DNA of 64,000 nucleotides. Source: Acetobacterium sp965140355. Its GTDB lineage: Bacteria; Bacillota; Clostridia; Eubacteriales; Eubacteriaceae. The stretch lies in assembly GCA_965140355.1 (NCBI GenBank), contig OZ223194.1:620001-684000 (forward strand), in the 5' to 3' direction. The stretch's first letter is position 1; each line of letters opens with the position of its first letter. Position numbers and translations under genes: made by a program. This document shows, in pieces, positions 54,240-62,957 of this stretch. The notes beneath the pieces were generated by a model. That model was given only the letters and a program-made list of their open reading frames with translations. It was not told the origin of the DNA and did not search any database.

Positions 54240-55124
54240 TCAAACTTCGTCAATGGTAATTTTTATGCCACCTGAAATCAGATGATTTTTATAAATATCG
54301 GTATAAGAAGATTCCGGCACTGCTCGTTTTAAGGCTTTTCTGAAGGCCTCTTCCTGAAAAGCAGCCTCGTCATACATAATTCCAATCACGGTGCCGCTAT
54401 GCCCAATGATGGTTCCCAAACCACCAAAATCACGGGACAAATGATGCAGACACTCAAGATAGTTTTTATTTAACCGTTTCTGATTGAGAAAAGCACTTTT
54501 GGTACAGGCTTCCCCAATCGCTTGCAGATTATTACTTTGAACTCCGTTTTCAAATTGGATGATTATTTCGGCAAAACTTTCTAAATCCTCAGGCCCATAA
54601 TCGTCCTGAGTTTCATTAAACGACATCGTATCAATCCCGCCTTTAAAATCAATGATCATTAAATCGGCTTCGACCGTTCCGTCAAATTCTTTTAATACCG
54701 AACCGTCAATATGATTAAATAGATTTAGTTTCTCAAACATCAGATTATCCGAAGGTTCAATCCCGGTACAAAGTCTTCCAATCTCGGCCGCCGTTAGTTC
54801 CAGTCCAAAATAAGCAGAAAGTCCGGCCGCCATCCCGGCGATATCAGCAGTACTGCTGGCCATCCCTTTTTCCAGCGGAATATCACTGCTCATGGTAAAA
54901 TGCAAGTGTTCTTTTTCTTTTTGTGAAAGCTGGTATTTTTGAAAAATCGCTTCCACCTGTTTTACCGTTTTCGGTCTCAGGGTCGCCAGATTTCCACGTC
55001 CTTCCTCAATGATGATGCGGGAATAACGATCGATCGGACTCGATACCAGACAAGGACTGCCCTTATACCAGCCCTGGATAAACTCACCACAGGTTCCCGG
55101 TGTTTCAACCTTGACCCGCCTCAT
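54240..55124 (-). CDS. pduX: PduX-like L-threonine kinase (GHMP family)
   Basis: 294 residues with the GHMP ATP loop PLEKGMASSTADIAGMAAGL at about 91-110. The N-terminus reads VKVETPGTCGEFIQGWYKGS, typical of PduX. It phosphorylates L-threonine, and CobD (16161) decarboxylates the product to aminopropanol phosphate for CbiB. Position inside the corrin operon supports this over other GHMP kinases. It overlaps cbiA by 4 nt. Confidence 0.9.
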   Translation of the reverse strand: MRRVKVETPGTCGEFIQGWYKGSPCLVSSPIDRYSRIIIEEGRGNLATLRPKTVKQVEAIFQKYQLSQKEKEHLHFTMSSDIPLEKGMASSTADIAGMAAGLSAYFGLELTAAEIGRLCTGIEPSDNLMFEKLNLFNHIDGSVLKEFDGTVEADLMIIDFKGGIDTMSFNETQDDYGPEDLESFAEIIIQFENGVQSNNLQAIGEACTKSAFLNQKRLNKNYLECLHHLSRDFGGLGTIIGHSGTVIGIMYDEAAFQEEAFRKALKRAVPESSYTDIYKNHLISGGIKITIDEV

Positions 55125-56485
55125 ACTTGCCCTACCTTATGTTCCAATACGACATTCAAAAGCCGCATTAAAAACAGCGGATTACTATAAAAATGAATGT
55201 GCGGATAACCCGCCAAAACATTTTTCTGCCGATAACCACAGGTCCAGGTTTTTCCTTTTTTGGTTATCACATAAGCCGTTGGCAGTTTTACTGCCGTTTT
55301 TACTAAACTATGATGAAATTCATGCCCCCGAACTTCAATAGTTTTTCCTTCCAGGTAAGCCGTGATGTTAACATAACCAAACCGTTGCAGCCGTTTTGTC
55401 ATTTCGGAATCAGCATCTAAAAATCCCACTGCCGCATTTGTTTCGCCACTGTTTAAAGTCATCGATTTGGTCAAGTACATCAAACCTCCGCATTCAGCAT
55501 AACAGGGCAGTCCGGCCTCGAGTTTATTTTTTATCGCCGTCAGCATTGACGTATTTGCCGCTAATTCAGCTCCAAACACTTCCGGAAACCCACCGCCGAT
55601 ATAAAGACCATCGATATTCTCCGGCAGCTTTTCATCGGTTAAAGGGCTAAAGGTCACGATTTCCACGCCCGCATTTTCCAGCGCTTTAAAATTATCTTCA
55701 TAATAAAAGTTAAACGCCCGATCTTTCGGAACTCCAATGCGCAGACCCTGATATTTATCTCCATAACCCGAAAAAGGATCGACAAATATATTTTTAGGCT
55801 GCTGATGTTTACTGATTTCAAATAATCGGTCCAAATCAATATAGGTTTCGGCCAGTTCCCCAGCCTTATCGACCTTTTCTCTGAAATCAGCAATTTCTTC
55901 CACCGGAACCAAACCCAAATGGCGGCTATCCATAACAATATCAGGATTGTTGGGGAAATAACCCAAACAAGTGACATCGTTATACGCTTCAATCATTTCT
56001 TTTAATAACTGATAGTGCGAAGCTGACGAAATCCGATTGATAATTACCCCGACAATATTGGTCTGGGGATCAAAATCAATATACCCTTTGACCAACGCTG
56101 CCGCGCTTTTGGCCATTCCACGACCATCAATAATCAAAATTACCGGGGCCCCAATGGTTTTTGCCAGATAGGCACTGCTCCCCACATCTGATCCCAGACT
56201 ATGGCCATCATAAAGACCCATCACGCCTTCGGCAATCCCCAGATCATTTTCATCCAGACGCCGAAAAAACAGGCCTTGAATTGTTTCTTCATTCAACATC
56301 CATGTATCCAGATTAATTGATGGCTCGCCGGTTACAAAACGGTGAAACATTGGGTCAATATAATCCGGTCCGGTTTTAAAAGGTTTAACCCGAAGCCCTC
56401 TTTTTTTAAAGGCTGCCATAATTCCCATGGTGACAGTTGTTTTTCCAACATTGCTACTAGCACCCGCTAACATAAAATAATTCAC
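55121..56485 (-). CDS. cbiA: CbiA, cobyrinate a,c-diamide synthase
   Basis: 454 residues: P-loop GASSNVGKTTV (8-18), DYIDPMFHR (41-49) and a glutaminase domain with C332 in CYAECGGLMYLT. It amidates the a and c carboxylates of cobyrinate. The GTG start follows GGGAGG. The next gene upstream is the BtuD-type ATPase, 40 nt away. Confidence 0.96.
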   Translation of the reverse strand: MNYFMLAGASSNVGKTTVTMGIMAAFKKRGLRVKPFKTGPDYIDPMFHRFVTGEPSINLDTWMLNEETIQGLFFRRLDENDLGIAEGVMGLYDGHSLGSDVGSSAYLAKTIGAPVILIIDGRGMAKSAAALVKGYIDFDPQTNIVGVIINRISSASHYQLLKEMIEAYNDVTCLGYFPNNPDIVMDSRHLGLVPVEEIADFREKVDKAGELAETYIDLDRLFEISKHQQPKNIFVDPFSGYGDKYQGLRIGVPKDRAFNFYYEDNFKALENAGVEIVTFSPLTDEKLPENIDGLYIGGGFPEVFGAELAANTSMLTAIKNKLEAGLPCYAECGGLMYLTKSMTLNSGETNAAVGFLDADSEMTKRLQRFGYVNITAYLEGKTIEVRGHEFHHSLVKTAVKLPTAYVITKKGKTWTCGYRQKNVLAGYPHIHFYSNPLFLMRLLNVVLEHKVGQV

Positions 56486-56525
56486 ACTAAGGCCTCCCTT
56501 TCAAATGACATATTATCTTAAATCG

Positions 56526-57800
56526 CTACTTTTTAACATGCGACAAATTTTTTATTTTTTCGACAAATTCCTGATGGTCATTGATTTCATTAACTGCTTT
56601 ATGGGTTTTGATTTCGGTTAACCGTTTTTGCAACAAGCCTTCAGTAAAGTCATTATTAAAACAGTTCTGGTGAAAATAAATCTCACCGTTAATATCTTCC
56701 AGCCCCATTAAATTGTTAATATTGCCATAACCAAAGGGCAAATCTGAAATCAGCACGAAATCGCAGTCTTGCATCATTATCAGATTTTGCTGCTGTTTTT
56801 CGATACTAATGGTATTAAACGGTGTCTCTACCACCATCGGAATTCCCAACACATCACAGATTGTCCAATCATCGCTCCCCTGATTCACCACGCCCGCGCT
56901 TAACCGATGACCCATAGCATCCAGTTCTTCCAAAACTTGAGCCGCCCGGTTCCCACCGCAAATAACATGAATTCGCAAACTCCGATAATCTTCCGACTCT
57001 TTAATGACCCGCAGCGGAATGATTTCCGGTTTTCCAAACAGCTTGTTTTCTTTAATAAACATCTTCATTTCATAAACTTTTTTGAGATTGGCTTCGGTGA
57101 TGACTTCCTTGGGTGTCCCGTCAACAATCACTTTGCCATCGTTCATCAGGATCAGCCGGTTACAATAGCGGGCCGCCAGATTAATATCATGAAGAACTGC
57201 CACCACAGTCATCGATTTTTCCTGATTTAAGTTGCGAATCAACTCCATGACTTCAATCTGATGGTGAATATCCAAAGCTGAAGTTGGTTCATCGAGAAGA
57301 ATAATATCCGGTTCCTGAGCAATCGCCCGAGCAATAATAACCCGTTGTTTTTCACCCCCGCTAAGATTATTGTATAAACGTTTTCGAAACCCCAAGGTTT
57401 TTGTCGCCCGCATCGCTTCAGTAACGATATCATAATCATTTTTACTTTCTTTGCTCCGATAGCTAAGGTAGGGATTTCGGCCCATCAAGACGATATCCTC
57501 GACCGTAAAGTCATAGTCAATATCAAAGGACTGTGGAACCACTGCCACCATTCTGGCCCGTTCTCTTTGAGTATAACTGAGATTATTTTTTTCTTCCAGA
57601 GTAATCACCCCAGATTTTACCGGCAGCAATCCCGACAAACATTTTAACAGGGTAGATTTTCCGGTGCCATTAGGGCCAATCAGACCAACAAATTCGCCTT
57701 GACAAATGGTGGCATTAAACCCCTGCAAGACATTAGTTTCGCCGTAACCGGAGACAATATCTTTAAAATCCAACATAATTTTGGGCATTAACCGTTCCAT
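56526..57800 (-). CDS. btuD: BtuD-type corrinoid ABC ATPase with C-terminal extension
   Basis: 424 residues. Residues ~8-255 are a FecE/BtuD-type ATPase (Walker A GPNGTGKST, signature LSGGEKQR, Walker B IILLDEP). Residues ~265-424 are an extra domain with a Rossmann-like start (LRIHVICGGNRAAQVLEEL) and a patch of acidic and aromatic residues. BtuD alone is about 250 residues. The extension's function is not known to me. The ATG is one base past the btuC stop. Confidence 0.92.
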   Translation of the reverse strand: MERLMPKIMLDFKDIVSGYGETNVLQGFNATICQGEFVGLIGPNGTGKSTLLKCLSGLLPVKSGVITLEEKNNLSYTQRERARMVAVVPQSFDIDYDFTVEDIVLMGRNPYLSYRSKESKNDYDIVTEAMRATKTLGFRKRLYNNLSGGEKQRVIIARAIAQEPDIILLDEPTSALDIHHQIEVMELIRNLNQEKSMTVVAVLHDINLAARYCNRLILMNDGKVIVDGTPKEVITEANLKKVYEMKMFIKENKLFGKPEIIPLRVIKESEDYRSLRIHVICGGNRAAQVLEELDAMGHRLSAGVVNQGSDDWTICDVLGIPMVVETPFNTISIEKQQQNLIMMQDCDFVLISDLPFGYGNINNLMGLEDINGEIYFHQNCFNNDFTEGLLQKRLTEIKTHKAVNEINDHQEFVEKIKNLSHVKK

Positions 57801-57801
57801 C

Positions 57802-58830
57802 TCAAACCCCTCCTTTTTTTCGTTTTCTCAAGAGATAAACAAAGAAAGGTCCGCCAAAGGCTGCTGTAATCACACCCACTGGAATCTCCTGTGACGTCAC
57901 TGAGCGTGCCAGGGTATCGCATAAAATTAGAAAGGCACCGCCAAACAATACCGAAAATGGTACCAATGTACGGTGTTTTGGCCCTGTGACCATTCGAACA
58001 ATATGCGGAACAATCAATCCAACAAAACCGATAATCCCAGTAACCGCCACAACTGCCGCCGTAATCAGCGACGAGGAAAAAAGGATTTTCTTTTTTAACG
58101 CCTCGGTATTCACGCCCAATTGGGTGGCGGTTTCTTCTCCCAACAGCATAATATCCAACTCCCGAACCGAAGTTAACATAATCACACAGCCAATCAGCAG
58201 ATATGGCAATATGATTAACACCTGATCCCAACCTTTACCATTAAGACTCCCCATGATCCAAAAAATAATTTGATTCATACTGTCATTATTGAAGATCATT
58301 AGCAGCGACATAAACGCGCCCAGCGATTGCCCAATCGCGATACCACTAAGTAACAAGGTTGCCACCGGCACCTTACGCCCAACTCGGGAAATGTTATAGA
58401 CCAGCAAAATAGTTAAAAAAGAACCCGTAAAAGCTAACAGGGCAATCCCATTACGGCCTAAAAAATTACTGGACAAATTCATTACAATACCAATTGATGC
58501 CCCTAAAGCAGCCCCGGAAGACACCCCCAATATATACGGATCAGCCATCGGATTTTTAAAAATTCCCTGATATGCCGCCCCGCATAATGCCAACGCGCCA
58601 CCCGTCAAAAAAGCTAAGATTACCCTTGGCAGCCGAACATTCCAAATAATCGCGATCGCTCCTTCGCTGATGTTTTCCATCCCCAAATTAATATGAGCGA
58701 TCTGCTTTAACAAAATTTTATTCGCATCCCAAAATGAAATTGACGCAATCCCAATTAAAGTACACAGATATATAATTGCCAAACATATTACAATCGATAA
58801 TGGTAAGGCATATTTTTTCAATTTTCTCAT
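57802..58830 (-). CDS. btuC: BtuC-type corrinoid ABC permease
   Basis: 342 residues with about ten helices of the FecCD/BtuC family. Conserved blocks are WNVRLPRVILAFLTGGALAL, GAAYQGIFKNPMADPYILG and GLIVPHIVRMVTGPKHR. It imports a substrate handed over by BtuF. Corrinoid specificity is inferred from the riboswitch and the pathway genes; siderophore permeases have the same fold. Confidence 0.92.
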   Translation of the reverse strand: MRKLKKYALPLSIVICLAIIYLCTLIGIASISFWDANKILLKQIAHINLGMENISEGAIAIIWNVRLPRVILAFLTGGALALCGAAYQGIFKNPMADPYILGVSSGAALGASIGIVMNLSSNFLGRNGIALLAFTGSFLTILLVYNISRVGRKVPVATLLLSGIAIGQSLGAFMSLLMIFNNDSMNQIIFWIMGSLNGKGWDQVLIILPYLLIGCVIMLTSVRELDIMLLGEETATQLGVNTEALKKKILFSSSLITAAVVAVTGIIGFVGLIVPHIVRMVTGPKHRTLVPFSVLFGGAFLILCDTLARSVTSQEIPVGVITAAFGGPFFVYLLRKRKKGGV

Positions 58831-58950
58831 AGTTGCTCCATCTTATCAATTTTATCTGTTCACTTCTGACTTCTCTCGCTTTAACCCAAGAAAAACCAGA
58901 GGCGAACAGATTTCGCCTCATTCAAATCTGAGTGAATCACCATGATCCAC

Positions 58951-59907
58951 TTATTTTGAAAATATTTCCGGATAAACATCTTCTGCCAACAAAGCCAATC
59001 CTTCAACAATCCGGGGACCAGGTCTTTGAATCTGGTTACTTTCCGGATCTAAAAATTTATAATATGTAATATCGTCGTTTTTAATCGCTGTGATTTTATC
59101 AAAACCCGGCGTTGCCTTGATTTGGTCCGGGGTGCTATATAACGAAATATAGACATCCGGATTACTGGTAATAATCTGTTCGGTACTAAGCTGTGGCCAC
59201 GGGGTTGCGGCATCGGCAGCAATATTTTTAGCATTGATATCAGTCAACATTGAATCCATCATCGAACCGGGGCCGGCACTAAAAAAGTCGCCGACATCAA
59301 CAAATACCGATTTCTGAGTCGTGGCTGTTTTCGCTTTATCGATAATGACCTGACGGTCCGCAATCATTTTTTTGACGACTGTTGTCGCCTGATCATTGGC
59401 GTTTGTTGCTTCACCGGTCGTGATAATATTGTTCATGATTCCATCAATACTTGTCGGACTAAACACCACTACTTTTGCTCCGGTTGCTTCTAATTGTTTT
59501 CGTACATCATCAGAAATAAAGTCCGAAGCCAATATTAAATCGGGTGACAAGGTCATAATTTTTTCTATATTAGGTGCATTAAAGTCGCCAATGCTGGCCA
59601 CTGCTAAGGCTTCTTGAGGATAATCATCATAATCGGTCCGGCCAACAACCTTATCACCTTGATCAATGGCGAACAAAATTTCCGTCGATGACGGCGATAG
59701 TGAGACAATTTTTTGAGGTTCTTTTTCAATCGTAACGACATTTCCCAGATCATCGGTTACTGTTACCGGATAGGTAGTCGCACCGCTTTTTGTTTCAACA
59801 CCCGAAACAGCCGTTGACGTTTCGCTTTGTTGGCATCCGGTAAAGGATATCATTAAAGTCAAAACGACAAAAACAATCCATAAACTTCGCATCCATTTCT
59901 TTTTCAT
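58951..59907 (-). CDS. btuF: BtuF-type substrate-binding lipoprotein
   Basis: 318 residues from the ATG at 59907, which follows AGAAGG; the open frame to 59940 adds 11 residues without a site. The lipobox FTGC marks a lipid-anchored exported protein. Two Rossmann-like lobes follow (EPQKIVSLSPSSTEILFAI, VVGRTDYDDYP, IEKIMTLSPDLILASD). It should bind corrinoids outside the cell. First gene behind the third riboswitch. Confidence 0.92.
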   Translation of the reverse strand: MKKKWMRSLWIVFVVLTLMISFTGCQQSETSTAVSGVETKSGATTYPVTVTDDLGNVVTIEKEPQKIVSLSPSSTEILFAIDQGDKVVGRTDYDDYPQEALAVASIGDFNAPNIEKIMTLSPDLILASDFISDDVRKQLEATGAKVVVFSPTSIDGIMNNIITTGEATNANDQATTVVKKMIADRQVIIDKAKTATTQKSVFVDVGDFFSAGPGSMMDSMLTDINAKNIAADAATPWPQLSTEQIITSNPDVYISLYSTPDQIKATPGFDKITAIKNDDITYYKFLDPESNQIQRPGPRIVEGLALLAEDVYPEIFSK

Positions 59908-59945
59908 TTTCTGCCTTCTTCTTTTTTTATTTTTTTGCAATTTTT

Positions 59946-59981
59946 TGCAAAAATAAATCCAGCTTCCTGTGGAGGCTGGAT
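59946..59981 (-). terminator. Expression-platform terminator of the btuF riboswitch
   Basis: TCCAGCCTCC-ACA-GGAAGCTGGA on -, followed by TTTATTTTTG. It lies between the aptamer and the btuF start. Confidence 0.85.
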
Positions 59982-60019
59982 ACTAAACAAAAGGTTTAAT
60001 TCGCTTCTTCCCACCGAAG

Positions 60020-60160
60020 AATTTCTATGATTTATGAGTGTCCTGACTTTCACTTCATCCTCAGTTCTTCCTTCCCATCAGTTAGACAGTGGTTTTAAAA
60101 CTTTGTCAGTAATTACAGTAGCGGGGGCTGTAGGGGGCTTCCACCCCTTTCCTCATCACT
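60020..60160 (-). promoter_or_regulatory. Cobalamin riboswitch of the btuF-cbi operon
   Basis: On -: GAGGAAAGGGGTGGAAGCCC, ACAGCCCCCGCTACTGTAAT, ACCACTGTCTAAC, GATGGGAAGGAAGAAC and the B12 box AGTCAGGACACTCAT are present in the canonical order. TATAAT lies just upstream (60171-60166). It should repress corrin uptake and synthesis genes (btuF to cbiT) when cobalamin is bound. Confidence 0.94.
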
Positions 60161-60298
60161 TTTCTATTATATTAGTGGAAGTGTATCATAGAACGGGAAA
60201 TTTTTCAATTGATTATTTTACGCGTGGGATCGTAAAAATGACTAAACTTAAAAAAAGCCGAGACTTCACGACAAATTTCTACAGCATTTTTTAGTTAT

Positions 60299-61117
60299 TT
60301 ACTCGGATACGTAATCCGTTCGAAATTCTCGCGCTTGACAATAAGCATCAACATTCGAACCCTTAATACAGCGAATAACGGTATCATTTTTATTAATAAT
60401 CCAATCTCCAATAAAATCAACATCATGTAAAATTGTTAGATATTTTAACCGCGAGCAGCCATGAAAAATCCATTTTCCAAGCCGCTTCACACTTTTGGGG
60501 ATGACTACCTCTGTAAGATTCTTACAACGATAAAAAGCACTTTCTTCAATTTCAGTCACCCCTTCAGGAATACTCAGTTTCCCTTCCAATCCCGAAAAAT
60601 AAAATGCTTCTTTGCCAATAAACTTTAGTTCTTGCGGAAAGCTGAACGCCTTCAGATTTTTGGTCCGATAAAAAGTCCGCTTTTCAATTCTTTTAATGGT
60701 AGGCGGCAAAACCAACCCTTTTAATTCTTCACATGATTCGAAAGCACTTTCACCAATAGCCTTTAAAGCGCTATTTTTCGATATTTCGACCTGCGAAAGG
60801 GCAATACAGTTTTTAAAAGTACGCGCCGGAATAGTCTGAATCCCATCGGGAATTTCAATCATCAACAGATTTGCACAACCCATGCAAGCCGCTTCCCCAA
60901 TTTCTTTTAACGTCACCGGCACTTTAAGTGTCCTCAGCGCCGCACAGCCTTTAAAGGCATTTTTATCAATTTTAGTCAATCCCATTGGCAGAGTCAACTT
61001 TTTCAGACCCGTTTTATTTTCAAAAGCACCGAAACCAATACTATCATAATTTTCGTTAATCACTATTTTTCCCTGAGTATAGATTTTAACCTTGTCCTTT
61101 TCGAGTGTTCTGATCAT
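60299..61117 (-). CDS. BspA-type leucine-rich-repeat protein, second of a tandem pair
   Basis: About 272 residues from the ATG at 61117, which follows AGGAG by 7 nt; the open frame to 61138 would overlap the upstream gene. It has some eight LRR_5 repeats (FxxCxxLxxVxIPxSVxxIGxxAFxxC pattern), closing with IKGSNVDAYCQAREF. There is no signal peptide or membrane segment, unlike most BspA proteins, which are cell-surface. Related in full to its neighbour at 61128. Function unknown. Confidence 0.85.
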   Translation of the reverse strand: MIRTLEKDKVKIYTQGKIVINENYDSIGFGAFENKTGLKKLTLPMGLTKIDKNAFKGCAALRTLKVPVTLKEIGEAACMGCANLLMIEIPDGIQTIPARTFKNCIALSQVEISKNSALKAIGESAFESCEELKGLVLPPTIKRIEKRTFYRTKNLKAFSFPQELKFIGKEAFYFSGLEGKLSIPEGVTEIEESAFYRCKNLTEVVIPKSVKRLGKWIFHGCSRLKYLTILHDVDFIGDWIINKNDTVIRCIKGSNVDAYCQAREFRTDYVSE

Positions 61118-61127
61118 TTCACTACTC

Positions 61128-62015
61128 CTACGCATCAATTAAATATTCAGTCTGGTATTCATATTTTTGACAATACTGATCCACTTGCGACCCTTGTTTA
61201 CACTGTACCTTAATGTTTTTTCGATTAAAAAGCCATTCTCCCAAATATTCCGGATCATGATGAAAAACCACTTTTTCCAGTCGGGTGCAACCATGAAACG
61301 CCCATTTTCCAATCTGTTTAACATTTGGGGGAATCTCAATCTCACACAAATTTTTGCATTTGAGAAAAGCACTTTCATCAATGATTTCCAACTGCTCATT
61401 AAAATCGATTGTCAAAAGACCGCAATTGTAAAATGCTTCGCGACCTATTTTTTTCAAATTCATTGGTAATTTCACTTTTTCTAAATTCTTGCATCCACAA
61501 AAAGTTCTAAAATTTATTTCTTCCAATTGATCCGGTAAGGCCATCATCGTTAATGACTCACATTCTAAAAAAGCACTATCGCCAATATAGCTGATATTAT
61601 CATGTAAAACAACTTCATCCAAAGAACGGCATTTTTTAAATGTTTTTTCTTCAATCCTTTTTATCCGCCAGGGAAGATTGATCGTCTTCAATCGCAGGCA
61701 ATCGTAAAAGGCCCCTTTTCCAATGCGCCATACCCGTTTCGACATTTCAATTTTATTCAACATCGTACACCCGCGAAATGCTTCATTTCCAATAACGGTC
61801 ACACTGTTTGCTAAAACAACTCTTCTAACCTTGGTAATATTTTTAAAGGCGCCTGCTCCAACTTGATTAAACGGTTCCGTTACATCAATTTGTTTGTTTT
61901 TTAGTTTTTTAACTTCCCGGTAATCAAAGATTTTTTTCTGGCTTTCGGTGTCATTGACATGCCATACCAGCGTTTGCGGTCGCTCCGCCATCTTGCTATA
62001 ATTTTCCATCGCCAC
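61128..62015 (-). CDS. BspA-type leucine-rich-repeat protein, first of a tandem pair
   Basis: 295 residues, or 293 from the ATG at 62009. The same LRR_5 repeats as its neighbour (FRGCTMLNKIEMSKRVWRIG, FLECESLTMMALPDQLEEI) with the same C-terminal cap (KQGSQVDQYCQKYEY). No export signal. It lies right after the ECF S component, which suggests a link to that transporter, not proven. Confidence 0.85.
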   Translation of the reverse strand: MAMENYSKMAERPQTLVWHVNDTESQKKIFDYREVKKLKNKQIDVTEPFNQVGAGAFKNITKVRRVVLANSVTVIGNEAFRGCTMLNKIEMSKRVWRIGKGAFYDCLRLKTINLPWRIKRIEEKTFKKCRSLDEVVLHDNISYIGDSAFLECESLTMMALPDQLEEINFRTFCGCKNLEKVKLPMNLKKIGREAFYNCGLLTIDFNEQLEIIDESAFLKCKNLCEIEIPPNVKQIGKWAFHGCTRLEKVVFHHDPEYLGEWLFNRKNIKVQCKQGSQVDQYCQKYEYQTEYLIDA

Positions 62016-62084
62016 TATTCTCCATCTTCACTTTATCCTAAATTACCATGCTCTACCAAAATATTTTGCTCTGCAATCAATTCA

Positions 62085-62957
62085 TCATGATTCAATCAAT
62101 CCATATTTTTTCTTAATCCGTTCGATCTTTTCAATCATCGGTTTTGCCGCAACCAACAGAAAAAAAACAGTTGCGCAGGCATGAATCAAATCAAAGGGCG
62201 CACCCGAGATATAAACAACCAAAATTGACTTCCAGTTAATAATACTGGACCACATCAGCAGCGAAGCCATATTCATAATCCCGCCATAAATAAAAAAGGT
62301 TGCCAGAAAGCCATACAAACATAACGGACCGCGACTTTTTTTCAGGGCTCCTTTACGCACCAGAATTCCGGCCAAAAAACCAATAATCCCAAATGCAAAC
62401 ATCTGCCATGGCGTCCATGGGCCCTGACCAAAAAAGAAATTGGAAATGAAACTGGTCATTGCTCCCACCAGAAAACCGGACTCGGCACCAAAACAAATCC
62501 CGGCAATAATCACAATGGCCACCACCGGTTTAAACTGTGGCAACATAAAAAAAGCAGCCCGCCCGGCGACCCCAATCCCCGCCAGGACAGCAATAATAAT
62601 CAACTCACGGGCCTGCGGTTTACGTCCTTCGAAAACCATAAAAAAAGGAATAACGGTATAACAAACGATAACCAGACTGATAAAATAATACTTACGATCA
62701 CCCATAAAAGAAATCCCAAACCAGATCGTGAGGGGGATCATCACCAGAATCATAAATATTGCCAGCCAGGTCCGTTTACTTAATTTTCTTTTGCTGCCCG
62801 GATCAATCGGTTCATCCTGAAGCATCACGTTTTCTTCTTGTCGCTTTATGGGAATTGGGATATTCAGTGAATCATCAATTCGTTTTTTTGGTTTGTTTTG
62901 GTCTGATTTTTCCAAAAACAAATCGAGAAAATCGTCTAATGATTTATCCTGCAACAT
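62085..62957 (-). CDS. ECF-type transporter S component
   Basis: 290 residues. A ~65-residue soluble N-terminus is followed by six to seven helices; AGICFGAESGFLVGAMTSFI and FGQGPWTPWQMFAFGIIGFL are typical of ECF S components. It overlaps the ATPase gene by 22 nt. The vitamin carried cannot be read directly. Nearness to btuFCD and the cobalamin riboswitch suggests a corrinoid or precursor, as an inference. Confidence 0.85.
   Translation of the reverse strand: MLQDKSLDDFLDLFLEKSDQNKPKKRIDDSLNIPIPIKRQEENVMLQDEPIDPGSKRKLSKRTWLAIFMILVMIPLTIWFGISFMGDRKYYFISLVIVCYTVIPFFMVFEGRKPQARELIIIAVLAGIGVAGRAAFFMLPQFKPVVAIVIIAGICFGAESGFLVGAMTSFISNFFFGQGPWTPWQMFAFGIIGFLAGILVRKGALKKSRGPLCLYGFLATFFIYGGIMNMASLLMWSSIINWKSILVVYISGAPFDLIHACATVFFLLVAAKPMIEKIERIKKKYGLIES

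Noticed and set aside
57788..58231. 147-residue - ORF rich in Gly, Cys and Trp
   Set aside because: It is a shifted frame of btuC with the odd composition expected of one.
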